NCBI RefSeq assembly: GCF_003201815.1
Contig: NZ_QJKB01000004.1
Coordinates: 186,001-250,000, forward strand
Source of the DNA: Undibacterium pigrum
GTDB lineage: Bacteria > Pseudomonadota > Gammaproteobacteria > Burkholderiales > Burkholderiaceae_D
Direction: 5' to 3'
Length of the DNA stretch: 64,000 nt
Shown: positions 24,312 to 32,952 of the stretch, in pieces
Layout of the letters: each line of letters starts with the position of its first letter
Numbering within the stretch: the stretch's first letter is position 1
The notes under the pieces: generated by a model
What the model was told of the DNA's origin: nothing
Database searches by the model: none
Seen by the model: only the letters and a program-made list of their open reading frames with translations
Translations under genes and position numbers: made by a program

Positions 24312-25442
24312 TCAGACTGGTGTATCCAGTATGGTTTGCAAGACCTGTATGGCTGCCTGTGGACGACCCAGAGCCTGCGCCTTCACATGCATGTCGCTCA
24401 ATTTATCCGGGTGCTGCAACAGATAATTCAGGCGATAAGCAAGGCTTACGTCGTCATAGGCTTTCAGTGCAACACCTTGTTCCAGCAAAAAGTCGGCATT
24501 GCGTTCTTCTTGTCCGGGGATCGGCGAGTTGACGATCATGGGCAGGCCCATGGCCAGGCATTCAGATGTGGTCAGGCCACCGGGCTTGGTAATCACCAGA
24601 TCGGCGCAAGCCATCAGGCGCTCTACCTGGTCAGTGAAACCCTGGGGTAATAAGCGCCCTGGATAACGCAAGGCCAGCTTTTGCAAGGCCTGCAGGGCAG
24701 GGGCGTTTTTACCGGCCAATACGATAAGCTGGAAATTACCAGGCAGGGACAACAGGCGTTCAGCAACCTCGTCCAGACCACCAAGGCCAGCACCACCGCC
24801 CATCAGCATGAAGGTTTGCAGTGCCGGATCAAGCTTGAATTCTGCCGCGCAGGTTTTCCTGTCCAGCACTTGGGTAAAGGCTGGCATGATGGGGATGCCC
24901 GTGACATGGATGCGTTCAGCCGGTATGCCATTGATGCGCATGCGGTCTGCCACTTCTTCGCTGGCCGCAAAATAGCCTGCCATGTGCTCGTGCACCCACA
25001 TCCTGTGTAAATCAAAGTCGGTGACCTGTACCCAGACCGGGCAATGCAGCCTCTCCTTGCGCAAAAGACGTGACAACATCTCTGCCGGCAGGAAATGGGT
25101 GCAGACGATAACATCAGGTGCAAAATCAGCAATAGCCTGCAGCAAAGGGCGGGCATTCAGGCGTTCTATGCCACGCCTGAGTTTTTCCATGGTGCTGTCA
25201 GACTGCGCTTCATTGGAGGCATGGTAAAGATAGCCCCATAAGGTCGGCGCCTTATTGACCAGCTTGATATAAAAGTCGGTATAGATTTTACGAAACCCGG
25301 CAGTGACAAAATCCATCACGTCCAGATGCAGGACTTCAGTGTCGGCAGCGTGTTGCAGCGCAGTAGCCTGTATGGCCTGGGCAGCACGCTTGTGGCCTGC
25401 GCCAGCAGAAACGCTCAATAACAAGATCTTTTTCTTGGGCAT
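24312..25442 (-). CDS. MGDG-synthase-like glycosyltransferase (GT28 type)
   Basis: The start at 25442 (MPKKKILLLSVSAGAGH) is chosen because the family begins exactly there; the frame stays open to 25496. The N-terminal domain carries SAGAGHKRAAQAI, the acceptor-side signature of monogalactosyldiacylglycerol synthase. The C-terminal GT28/MurG-like domain shows MLMGGGAGLGGLDE, a CADLVITKPGGLTTSECLAMGLPMI donor-site helix (in part) and PGQEERNADFLLEQG. Such enzymes transfer a sugar to diacylglycerol, or act in peptidoglycan or LPS assembly. It heads a minus-strand operon with a membrane protein, phosphatase and START protein. Confidence 0.85.
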   Translation of the reverse strand: MPKKKILLLSVSAGAGHKRAAQAIQATALQHAADTEVLHLDVMDFVTAGFRKIYTDFYIKLVNKAPTLWGYLYHASNEAQSDSTMEKLRRGIERLNARPLLQAIADFAPDVIVCTHFLPAEMLSRLLRKERLHCPVWVQVTDFDLHRMWVHEHMAGYFAASEEVADRMRINGIPAERIHVTGIPIMPAFTQVLDRKTCAAEFKLDPALQTFMLMGGGAGLGGLDEVAERLLSLPGNFQLIVLAGKNAPALQALQKLALRYPGRLLPQGFTDQVERLMACADLVITKPGGLTTSECLAMGLPMIVNSPIPGQEERNADFLLEQGVALKAYDDVSLAYRLNYLLQHPDKLSDMHVKAQALGRPQAAIQVLQTILDTPV

Positions 25443-25510
25443 GGACTTCAGTGTCGGTAAAAAACACTGAGCATAACATGGTCTGTAAACCATCATGCCA
25501 AATTGTCTTT

Positions 25511-25539
25511 CTGACTATCTCTTCTCGGGAGATAGTCAG
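25511..25539. terminator. Strong hairpin between pdxH and glycosyltransferase operon
   Basis: An 11-bp perfect stem, CTGACTATCTC with GAGATAGTCAG, closes a 7-base loop. It lies after the pdxH stop on the minus strand and before the glycosyltransferase. No U-run follows, so it may attenuate, stabilise an mRNA end, or bind a protein as a dyad. Confidence 0.45.
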
Positions 25540-25574
25540 AGGTGCTAAATAACATCAAATAAGTTCAATTAAGC

Positions 25575-26210
25575 TCAGGGCTGCAGGCGGGATATCTTCC
25601 ATGTGCCATTGTCATCACGGGTATAGATGATGCGGTCATGCAGACGCGAACTGCGGCCTTGCCAGAATTCTACGCGTTCTGGCAACAGGCGATATCCACC
25701 CCAATGGGCAGGGCGTGGTGGATGTTCGCCAAATTCTGCCACCACGGCAGTCAGTTTTTGTTCAAGGGCTTCGCGGTCAGCGATAGGCTGGCTTTGTTGA
25801 GAAGCCAGCGCGCTTTGACGGCTGCCCAGCGGGCGGCTATTGAAGTAAGTATCATTTTCAGCATCACTGAGTTTTTCTATACGGCCTTCTATACGTACCT
25901 GGCGCTCAAGCGCAGTCCAGAAAAACAGCAGGGCTGCATGGGGATTACTGTCCAGGTCCTGGCCTTTGGCACTATCGTAATTGGTGAACCAGGAAAAACC
26001 ACGTTGATCAAATTCCTTGATGAGAACAATACGTGAGCTGGGTTTGCCTTCTGCATTTACGGTGGACAGGGACATGGCATTTGGTTCTGCTACATCGGCT
26101 TTCAAAGCCTGGTCAAACCAGTTGGCAAACTGGCTGAACGGGTCGGATGTTACATCTGCTTCAGCCAGGCTGGCTTTTTTATAGTCGGTGCGGATATCTG
26201 CTACGGACAT
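25575..26210 (-). CDS. pdxH: Pyridoxamine/pyridoxine 5'-phosphate oxidase
   Basis: The protein is 211 residues, the usual PdxH length. Recognisable family segments include [37 protein letters not shown], the FMN-binding [19 protein letters not shown] stretch (in part), [19 protein letters not shown], and the C-terminal [21 protein letters not shown] followed by LHDR. It oxidises PNP or PMP to pyridoxal phosphate with FMN and O2. Position in a run of minus-strand genes after a hemerythrin gene may mean co-transcription, with a strong hairpin downstream. Confidence 0.98.
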   Translation of the reverse strand: MSVADIRTDYKKASLAEADVTSDPFSQFANWFDQALKADVAEPNAMSLSTVNAEGKPSSRIVLIKEFDQRGFSWFTNYDSAKGQDLDSNPHAALLFFWTALERQVRIEGRIEKLSDAENDTYFNSRPLGSRQSALASQQSQPIADREALEQKLTAVVAEFGEHPPRPAHWGGYRLLPERVEFWQGRSSRLHDRIIYTRDDNGTWKISRLQP

Positions 26211-26251
26211 GGTTTTCCTTCATCAATTATTCAGAAATTGTTAACGATGTT

Positions 26252-26794
26252 TTATGCGGCGATGCCTCGCCTTGCCTGCATTGCTGTACCCAGTGCTGCC
26301 ATTTGTGCTGCAGAAAACAGGCGCTTCGCCATGGGGGCGATCTGGGTTTCTTCGGTTTGCATGTGTTCGGTATATAAGTCATTGAACAGTTGCACTGCAG
26401 CTGCCGACAGGCTGGCAGGTGCTCCATCATCTGCGCGCACAATCGCATTTAACTGTTTTTCCAGCTCTTGCCATTGCGCAGCCATTTCTTCATGCTGGCT
26501 CAGTATTTTTGGCAACAGGCTTGCCAGCAAGGCAGCATCTTCATCCTTTGCAGTCACTTGCAGCTCTGGCAATAAATTGATTTCTTCATCCTCATGATGA
26601 AAGGGCGCTGCCTTAGTGAAATAATTCAAGATGGCTTGCGCCGCCTGACGGGCATCCTGGTCTGCACCGTGGCTGGGCAAATGTTCCAGTAATTTGCTCA
26701 TGGTCGCCAGTTGTTTGCGTATGCGGTCATGGCAATGCTTGAGTACGGCCAGCGGCTGGTCAAAGCCCGGGGCACTGTCGAATAAAGTAGTCAT
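26252..26794 (-). CDS. Hemerythrin (HHE) domain protein
   Basis: The start at 26794 (MTTLFDSAPGFDQPLAVL) is preferred over the open-frame start at 26890, which would run into the preceding methyltransferase. The 180-residue protein has the histidine/acidic pattern of a di-iron hemerythrin: HDRIRK early, then HHEDEEINLLP, SQHEEM and YTEHMQTEETQIAP. These bind O2, NO or iron or act in oxidative stress defence. It follows the methyltransferase by 59 bp and precedes pdxH by 41 bp. Confidence 0.88.
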   Translation of the reverse strand: MTTLFDSAPGFDQPLAVLKHCHDRIRKQLATMSKLLEHLPSHGADQDARQAAQAILNYFTKAAPFHHEDEEINLLPELQVTAKDEDAALLASLLPKILSQHEEMAAQWQELEKQLNAIVRADDGAPASLSAAAVQLFNDLYTEHMQTEETQIAPMAKRLFSAAQMAALGTAMQARRGIAA

Positions 26795-26853
26795 GTTCAC
26801 TTCAGCTATGTTGATATGCTTATTATGCAATAGACAGGCTGGCCATGCTTGCG

Positions 26854-27750
26854 TCATATCAAATTCATGCCCACACTTTCTGCCAGGCAAATATATTCCC
26901 CGGCAATGGGCTGGTTCTGTCTGGCCAACTGACTAGCCACCTGAGTTGCTGCTGAGCTTGCTTTCAAATCTTGCAGATGAAAGCCAATTGGCTGCAAAAA
27001 TGTGCCAAGCTGGTCCTGCGCCATACCGGACAAAAAGGGTTCGTTTTTTTTCCTGAGAAAAAAGTCAATGATTTTGCTGGCAGGCCGGAAGTTGGGTCGG
27101 CCATCTGCCTGGATTTCCATCCAGGTGAAAATCACTGAAACATCTTGAGCCGCTATTTTCATTTGCTGCAATAGCCGGGCAATGTCGCTGGTCTTCAGAT
27201 ACATGAACAAGCCTTCTGCAATAAACAGGGTCTTCAGGCTGGCATCAAAGTGCGGACAAGAGTTCAGCACTTTTGTCATGGATTGTGTGCCCAGTTCGGC
27301 AGCAATATAGTAGATGCGATTTGTGCCTGTGGTCGCAGAAGCCGCGCGTTTGACAGCCTGGGTTGCCGGGTGGTCGATTTCTATCAGCCTTAAACCTTCA
27401 TGCTGCTCAGCCAGTTCCATGCATAGTGTGTCGTAACCCGCACCGGTCAAAATGATCTGCTGCGTGCCATTGGCGACAGCTTGCGCGACATAATCCCGGA
27501 TGACTCTTTTACGCAAGACATAATGCAGCAAGATGCCTGGCAGTGTCATTTTTTCTGCTGCATAAGCCAGGGTACGAAACCAGTGGCGCGCAATCAGATT
27601 AGCCAGACGTGGGTGGCTGGCCCGCATGAGTCGTTGACCATTTGTCGCCATCGTATTTGGCACAAGGCCGCGATACCCAGGATCACGCGCCAGCATCTGC
27701 ACGCCGGCCGCAACGATGAGCGCAGTGTTACTCGCCTGATCCGCCTTCAT
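26854..27750 (-). CDS. SAM-dependent O-methyltransferase, leucine-carboxyl-methyltransferase (LCM/Ppm) type
   Basis: The 298-residue protein belongs to the PPM1/LCMT-like methyltransferases often found in natural-product pathways. Motifs seen are VIRDYVAQAV, the SAM-site TGAGYDTLCMELAE (residues ~100-113), LIEIDHPATQAVKR and LFIAEGLFMYL. Substrates in this family are carboxylates or hydroxyls of small molecules or proteins. The start overlaps the FAD oxidoreductase stop by an ATGA junction, so the two are translated together, which suggests successive action on one molecule. Confidence 0.85.
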   Translation of the reverse strand: MKADQASNTALIVAAGVQMLARDPGYRGLVPNTMATNGQRLMRASHPRLANLIARHWFRTLAYAAEKMTLPGILLHYVLRKRVIRDYVAQAVANGTQQIILTGAGYDTLCMELAEQHEGLRLIEIDHPATQAVKRAASATTGTNRIYYIAAELGTQSMTKVLNSCPHFDASLKTLFIAEGLFMYLKTSDIARLLQQMKIAAQDVSVIFTWMEIQADGRPNFRPASKIIDFFLRKKNEPFLSGMAQDQLGTFLQPIGFHLQDLKASSAATQVASQLARQNQPIAGEYICLAESVGMNLI

Positions 27751-29180
27751 GCTGCCTGCTCCAGGCTAGTGACAAACCTTGCAAACATCGCGGCATGATG
27801 CTGGAACCAGGTACTCTGGAACAGCAGCTCAGGGTCCAATCGACGCTTATAAGCTAGGAAGTTCACAAAATTCGGATAGCAGTGGCGGATCTGTTCCGCT
27901 GTGGCAAAGCGCCCATAGGTTAGATAAAAACTGCCATTGCGCTTGATCGCCAGGTCTATCAGGCGGCGGAAGGCTGAGGCAGTTGCCGTGACACCGCTTT
28001 CTGTATGTTCAGTATGCAGATTGAAGATGACGCAGGCATAGTCTTGTCTGGCCCAGGGTAAAAAGCTTTCTGTGTCCGCTTCTATCAAACGCACGGTGCC
28101 ATAGATAAGGTCAACACCATGTTGACGAAAATCCTGCGCTGCATCGCGCATGAAGGCGGGCAGTTCAGCCCTGGGTACATACAATTCGCCTATCATTTCT
28201 GAACCATGATGACCGAGCAGAGCATCTATCTTGTCGTGGTATCCATCCAGATAAGTAGTCTGTTGCAGCCTGTCACACCAGTAAATCTGACCTGAACTGG
28301 CCATATAGTGCTGGGCATAGCAATCAAAGGCGCGGCTCTTGTCGACATGGGCGAGTGTCAGCAATTGCTGCCATTGTTCATCGCTGAGTGCATGCTCCTC
28401 CCGTATGCTGCTGGAGTCCGCGACCGGGCAATAGCAGGAAAATACGCCACGTTGCAGAAAATCAGGGCTGGCTGGGTCTATGGCGAACTGGAAGTCCCCA
28501 TAGACGTAGCCTGCATCCATGCGTTCCTCAAACGCAGGCATCAAGTCATCCAGCGAAATGATGCTGACATCACGGCGCATTTTTTGTCGGGCCGACAAGC
28601 GCAAGCTGACTTTGGTGATGACACCAAACATGCCATACCCGCCTATGACCAGTCTGAACAAATGGCTATTGCTATCGCGACTGCAATGCTGCAAATTGCC
28701 TTGCGCATCAAGCAGGCTAAAGCTTTCTACATCGCCGATAAAGGGGCGCATCTGCAGGCCACGCCCATGTACATTGGCTGACAGGCAGCCACCTATGCTG
28801 AGGTCGTCGGCACCAGTTTGTTTTTGTCGTATGCTCCATTGCTGCTGGCTGTCTTTTTGTGCGACTTCCAGGTAGTCAATCAGGGCTGGCCATTGTATGC
28901 CAGCCTCTACCGTGACTATGCCCTGCTCACGGTCAAAGGCCAGCACTTTATTCATGCCACGCATGTCCAGCAAGACTGCATCCTCAGCAAACTGTTGACC
29001 ACCCATGGCATGACGGGCGGCGCTGATGGCAATTTTTTTGCCATTATTTCTTGCTTCAGCCAAAGTTGCGGCAAGCTGCGGCAGGCTGCTGATTTCGACG
29101 ATGCGATGAACAGCTGTGAGGTTGAGTGCGGAATGTACGTCGTTGACACTCAGCGAATTGGACGGGATAGCTTCGAGCAT
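27747..29180 (-). CDS. FAD-dependent oxidoreductase (VAO/FAD_binding_4 type)
   Basis: The 477-residue protein has a PCMH-type FAD domain at ~25-200: ISAARHAMGGQQ, VTVEAGIQWPALIDYL, SIGGCLSANVHGRGL and VIGGYGMFGVITKV. The C-terminal substrate domain (~205-470) resembles D-arabinono-lactone or related sugar/alcohol oxidases. The usual histidine for covalent FAD may be in AARHAMGG (HAMGG). A well-placed AGGAG ribosome site precedes the ATG. It heads the operon with the methyltransferase and is divergent from an XRE regulator, whose likely target it is. Confidence 0.85.
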   Translation of the reverse strand: MLEAIPSNSLSVNDVHSALNLTAVHRIVEISSLPQLAATLAEARNNGKKIAISAARHAMGGQQFAEDAVLLDMRGMNKVLAFDREQGIVTVEAGIQWPALIDYLEVAQKDSQQQWSIRQKQTGADDLSIGGCLSANVHGRGLQMRPFIGDVESFSLLDAQGNLQHCSRDSNSHLFRLVIGGYGMFGVITKVSLRLSARQKMRRDVSIISLDDLMPAFEERMDAGYVYGDFQFAIDPASPDFLQRGVFSCYCPVADSSSIREEHALSDEQWQQLLTLAHVDKSRAFDCYAQHYMASSGQIYWCDRLQQTTYLDGYHDKIDALLGHHGSEMIGELYVPRAELPAFMRDAAQDFRQHGVDLIYGTVRLIEADTESFLPWARQDYACVIFNLHTEHTESGVTATASAFRRLIDLAIKRNGSFYLTYGRFATAEQIRHCYPNFVNFLAYKRRLDPELLFQSTWFQHHAAMFARFVTSLEQAA

Positions 29181-29222
29181 AGTGGTTCTCCTGATGTTGA
29201 AGATATTATTTTGCGATTTAAG

Positions 29223-29267
29223 GTATTGATATACAATCTAATAAAAAATAGTATTAAATATCGATAC
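29223..29267. promoter_or_regulatory. Interrupted dyad in FAD oxidoreductase/XRE divergent region
   Basis: GTATTGATAT at 29223-29232 is nearly the reverse complement of ATATCGATAC at 29258-29267 (9 of 10). Both lie in the very AT-rich divergent promoter region, 25 bp apart. This could be the operator of the XRE regulator at 29307. Confidence 0.4.
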
Positions 29268-29306
29268 TTGACGTAAGCTATCTTTCACAGAGAGAACGGG
29301 AATGCC

Positions 29307-30050
29307 ATGAACCTGACTCAACAAATCACGATTGCCCTGAAAAAGCACCTCAAGCAAAAAGGCCTGACCTACGCACAATTGGCCGCGCATCTGGACATCA
29401 GCGAAGCCAGTGTGAAGCGCCTGTTTTCAGAATCGACATTTACGGTGCGCAGGCTGGAAGCGATATGCCAGTTGCTGGAGCTGGATTTTCTTGAGCTGGC
29501 AAGGCTGGCACGTGGCCAGCAAGAGTTGAAGGGCGAACTATCCGATGCACAGGAACAGACGCTGGCTGATGAACCCAGGTTGCTGGGCGTGTTTTACCTC
29601 TTGCTGAACCAGTGGCAAGTCAGGGAAATTGCCAGGCAATTCGATATCGCAGAAACTGAGCTATTGCAGTTACTGATGAAGCTCGAGCGTCTTGAGCTGA
29701 TTGAATTGCATCCGCATAACCGCATCAAGTTATTAACCCATACCACTCTGCAATGGCGTGAGAACGGGCCTATACGCAGAAAATACCAGTCCAAGGTCAT
29801 GGAAGAATTCTTGCAGAACGATTTTCATAATGAACAGGCAATTTTGCGTTTTGAAACCCGCGAACTCAGCGCAGCTTCGATTGCTGTTTTACAAAGAAAA
29901 ATGGCACGATTGTTAACTGAATTTAACGAGTTGGCAGATATCGATGCCAGCCTGTCATCGGAACAAAGGCAGGGCATGGCCTTGTTGATGGCGACCCGGC
30001 CATGGGTATTTTCGCTATTCTCTGATTTGAAGCGCAAAGCCGGACGCTAA
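29307..30050 (+). CDS. XRE-family helix-turn-helix regulator
   Basis: The 247-residue protein starts with a Cro/CI-type HTH (residues ~5-65: LKQKGLTYAQLAAHLDISEASVKRLFSES, in pieces). The C-terminal ~170 residues form no named sensor; they are rich in Leu, Glu and Gln and contain a second HTH-like stretch (WQVREIARQFDIAETELLQLL, seen at ~110-130), so the protein may bind DNA through two modules. It lies divergent from the FAD oxidoreductase-methyltransferase operon with 126 bp between starts and likely controls it. A weak terminator-like hairpin overlaps its stop region (~30035-30062). Confidence 0.85.
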   Translation: MNLTQQITIALKKHLKQKGLTYAQLAAHLDISEASVKRLFSESTFTVRRLEAICQLLELDFLELARLARGQQELKGELSDAQEQTLADEPRLLGVFYLLLNQWQVREIARQFDIAETELLQLLMKLERLELIELHPHNRIKLLTHTTLQWRENGPIRRKYQSKVMEEFLQNDFHNEQAILRFETRELSAASIAVLQRKMARLLTEFNELADIDASLSSEQRQGMALLMATRPWVFSLFSDLKRKAGR

Positions 30051-30122
30051 AGCGCGGCCTTTCACTGCATCAAGTAAAATAGCGCCTGCTTACAATGTCC
30101 AGCCTTTCGGCGCAATTTTCTT

Positions 30123-30947
30123 ATGCAAGATGTAATAGATATCGATTTTGAACGCCGCTTCGGTGGTATTGCCCGTTTATATGGAGCTGCAGGTCTTGAG
30201 CGTTTCAAGCAGGCGCATGTTTGCGTCATTGGCGTGGGTGGAGTTGGTTCCTGGGTAGTAGAGGCATTGGCGCGCAGTGCCATAGGCCGTATCACCATGA
30301 TAGACCTGGACAATGTGGCTGAATCGAATATCAACCGTCAGATACAGGCCAATACCGACACTGTAGGCAAAGCCAAGGTCACCGCACTGGCTGAGCGCAT
30401 CGCCCTGATCAATCCCTATTGCAAGGTGAATGAAGTCGAAGACTTTGTCACGCCAGACAATCTTGATGCCATGCTGGGCCAGCCGGGTTTTGATTATGTG
30501 ATTGACGCAATAGACAATGTCAAAGCCAAGACCGCCCTGATTGCCTATTGCCGTCTGCATGCGATACCGCTGATTACCATAGGCGCCGCAGGTGGCCAGA
30601 CTGATCCCGGCAAGATAGAAATACGTGATCTCTCGCGCACTGAGCAAGAACCTCTGCTGGCACTGGTGCGCAAGCGCCTGCGTCAAAACCACGGTTTCCC
30701 GCGTGGTGCAAAAAGCAAATTTGGTATTGATGCAGTGTTTTCCATGGAAGCACTCAGCGTTCCTGAGACGGCAGAGGCCTGTGCAGTCGGCGCTGATGCT
30801 GGTACTAATGCCAGCGGCGGTGTTACTGGCTTGAATTGCGCCGGTTTTGGCTCATCCATTGTTGTCACTGCTTCTTTCGGTCTGATGGCAGCTGCCCAGG
30901 TCTTACGCAAGCTGGCAGCCGACGATATAGATAATCAGGCAAAATAA
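30123..30947 (+). CDS. tcdA: tRNA threonylcarbamoyladenosine dehydratase TcdA
   Basis: This 274-residue E1-like protein starts with the TcdA hallmark RRFGGIARLYG, then VIGVGGVGSWVVEALARS (ATP-binding, residues ~36-53), the ITMIDLDNVAESNINRQ adenylation segment and DYVIDAIDNVKAKTALI. TcdA cyclises the t6A base at position 37 of ANN-decoding tRNAs to ct6A. The central RTEQEPLLALVRKRLR block and late cysteines match the family. It is a different branch from the ThiF-like gene at 6174. The gene is alone downstream of the XRE regulator. Confidence 0.95.
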   Translation: MQDVIDIDFERRFGGIARLYGAAGLERFKQAHVCVIGVGGVGSWVVEALARSAIGRITMIDLDNVAESNINRQIQANTDTVGKAKVTALAERIALINPYCKVNEVEDFVTPDNLDAMLGQPGFDYVIDAIDNVKAKTALIAYCRLHAIPLITIGAAGGQTDPGKIEIRDLSRTEQEPLLALVRKRLRQNHGFPRGAKSKFGIDAVFSMEALSVPETAEACAVGADAGTNASGGVTGLNCAGFGSSIVVTASFGLMAAAQVLRKLAADDIDNQAK

Positions 30948-31085
30948 TTTCCACATTTCTCAATTTTCATACAGATATTTTTGTATGGAAACAATTTTTC
31001 ATACTTTGTGGGGAAAATAGCTCAGCATTGTTGAATTACTTGTCATGCCTTGAGTTATTGCCTTTTAGCATTTAAAGTCAAATCA

Positions 31086-31108
31086 CGCATCAGGCCAGCC
31101 CTGATGCG
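31086..31108. other. GC-rich hairpin in chemoreceptor leader region
   Basis: CGCATCAGG and CCTGATGCG pair perfectly around CCAGC, ~100 bp before the chemoreceptor start. No T-tract follows, so it is probably not a simple terminator for tcdA (whose stop is 140 bp away). It may be a 5'-UTR structure or a protein site. Confidence 0.35.
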
Positions 31109-31206
31109 CTTGTCCCCGTTTGCCCTGCACTTACATTAGCTTGCCAGGCAGGCCATACGTTTTAATCATGTTTCATCATCATCCGCCCGACGTTACGGAG
31201 GCCAGT

Positions 31207-32841
31207 ATGTTCCAGGATATTCGCATCAGGACCAAGCTCATTTTCAGTTTTATCCTATTGTCAGTGCTCGTTCTGGCGATAGGTTCTGCCGGATTTCTGA
31301 GCCTGAATGCCAGCAACAATTCCATCAAAACCGTGTATGACGACAGGCTGGTCGCCCTGGGGCAACTTGATGCCGTCATGCGAACCATCATGCGAAACCA
31401 GGTCATCATTGCCAAAGCCATGACCGATGAGCAAGATAAAATCGAGTCCCACATTGCGACGGTTGAAAAAGGTAAGGTCGAGGCCAGCAAGGTCTGGTCA
31501 GAGTACATGGCCACTTATCTGACACCAGAAGAAAAAATCTTGGCTGATCAGTTTGCAGCCAAACGCAAACAATTCCTGGAAGAGGGTTTGAATCCAGCCC
31601 TGGCAGCATTGAAGAGCAAGGATATCGATGGTGCTTCCAAATTATTCCATAGCAAGGTCGACCCCTTGTTTTTGGGGATGAAGGAATCCATGGATGCACT
31701 CATACAATTGCAACTGAATGTAGGCAAGAAAGAGTATGAGTCTTCACAAAGCTTCTTCCAGAGTTTCCAGGTCTTTGCCGCCATCTTCATTGCTTTGTCC
31801 GTGCTGTTTGCGTCTGCCATGGGTATCTGGCTGGTACGCAGCATTTCGCGGCCATTGAATTATGCCGTTGAAATTGCGAATAATATTGCAGCGGGTGACT
31901 TGCGCCAAAGTATCCAGATCACATCCAGGGATGAAGCTGGTGAATTGCTGCAGGCCTTGTTCAATATGAACCAGAGTCTGATCAATATCGTCAGCCAGGT
32001 GAGGACCAGTACCGACACTATCTTTACCGCTTCGAATGAAATTGCGGTGGGCAACCTGGATTTGTCAGAACGGACAGAAAGCCAGGCCAGTTCACTCGAA
32101 GAAACAGCGTCGTCCATGGAGGAACTGACTTCTACCGTACAACATAATGCAGCCAGCGCATCGCAGGCCAATCAACTGGTCATGTCTTCCTCAGACTTTG
32201 CCAGCAAGGGCGGGGATGTGGTTGGGCAAATGGTCAGCACCATGGGAGCCATCAAGGATAGCTCACGCAAAATCGTTGACATCATAGGCGTCATTGATGG
32301 TATCGCCTTCCAGACCAATATCCTGGCGCTGAACGCGGCAGTCGAAGCTGCCAGGGCTGGTGAGCAGGGGCGTGGTTTTGCTGTGGTTGCATCGGAAGTG
32401 CGCAATCTTGCACAAAGGTCGGCCAGTGCTGCCAAAGAAATCAAGCAATTGATCGGTGACTCGGTTTCCAAAGTCGATGCAGGTACGGCACTGGTGGATG
32501 AAACAGGTGTCACTATGGACCAGATCGTCACCTCGGTGAAACAGGTGGCCGAGATCATGAGTGAAATCGCAGCGGCAGGCGGCGAACAAAGCCGCGGCAT
32601 AGAACAAGTGAATGTGGCGATTACCCAGATGGATCAGGTAACCCAGCATAATGCCGCCCTGGTCGAAGAGGCTGCAGCAGCAGCCCAAAGCTTGCTGGAG
32701 CAGGCGGATAATTTAAATCAGGTCGTGGGTGTTTTCAAGGTCAATGGCATGACAGACGGCAGCAAGGTCCACAAGACCAGCAAATTCAACAAAACGGAAG
32801 CCGCCAATCAGGGCCAGCGCCAGGCTTTGCGTTTGGGCTGA
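31207..32841 (+). CDS. Methyl-accepting chemotaxis protein
   Basis: ATG 31207 is chosen: ACGGAGG lies six bases upstream and the protein then begins MFQDIRIRTK, as in the Tsr/Tar-like family. It has a first membrane helix (~10-30), a periplasmic four-helix-bundle 4HB sensor (~31-190), a second membrane helix (~195-215), a HAMP domain (~217-270) and the long cytoplasmic signalling hairpin. The tip is the conserved segment reading GIAFQTNILALNAAVEAARAG, at about 370-390. No C-terminal NWETF-like CheR tether is present; the tail ends in LRLG. Ligand is unknown. Confidence 0.96.
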   Translation: MFQDIRIRTKLIFSFILLSVLVLAIGSAGFLSLNASNNSIKTVYDDRLVALGQLDAVMRTIMRNQVIIAKAMTDEQDKIESHIATVEKGKVEASKVWSEYMATYLTPEEKILADQFAAKRKQFLEEGLNPALAALKSKDIDGASKLFHSKVDPLFLGMKESMDALIQLQLNVGKKEYESSQSFFQSFQVFAAIFIALSVLFASAMGIWLVRSISRPLNYAVEIANNIAAGDLRQSIQITSRDEAGELLQALFNMNQSLINIVSQVRTSTDTIFTASNEIAVGNLDLSERTESQASSLEETASSMEELTSTVQHNAASASQANQLVMSSSDFASKGGDVVGQMVSTMGAIKDSSRKIVDIIGVIDGIAFQTNILALNAAVEAARAGEQGRGFAVVASEVRNLAQRSASAAKEIKQLIGDSVSKVDAGTALVDETGVTMDQIVTSVKQVAEIMSEIAAAGGEQSRGIEQVNVAITQMDQVTQHNAALVEEAAAAAQSLLEQADNLNQVVGVFKVNGMTDGSKVHKTSKFNKTEAANQGQRQALRLG

Positions 32842-32880
32842 GTTGCTCATGTTTTTAAATAAGCATTAAATAAGTATTAA

Positions 32881-32918
32881 AAAAGCCAGCCTGACGAAAA
32901 TCAGACTGGCTTTTTTTG
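32881..32918. terminator. Bidirectional terminator
   Basis: AAAGCCAG-CCTGA and TCAGA-CTGGCTTT form a long stem around CGAAAA, with A-run before and T-run after. It serves the chemoreceptor (+) and the TonB-domain lipoprotein (-), which converge here. Confidence 0.85.
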
Positions 32919-32952
32919 AATGCTGAATTTTTAAAGAATTTTCAAGGAATTT

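Noticed and set aside
30948..31206. Flagellar sigma-28 promoter before the chemoreceptor
   Set aside because: TAAAG is present but no GCCGATAA-like -10 follows at the right distance.
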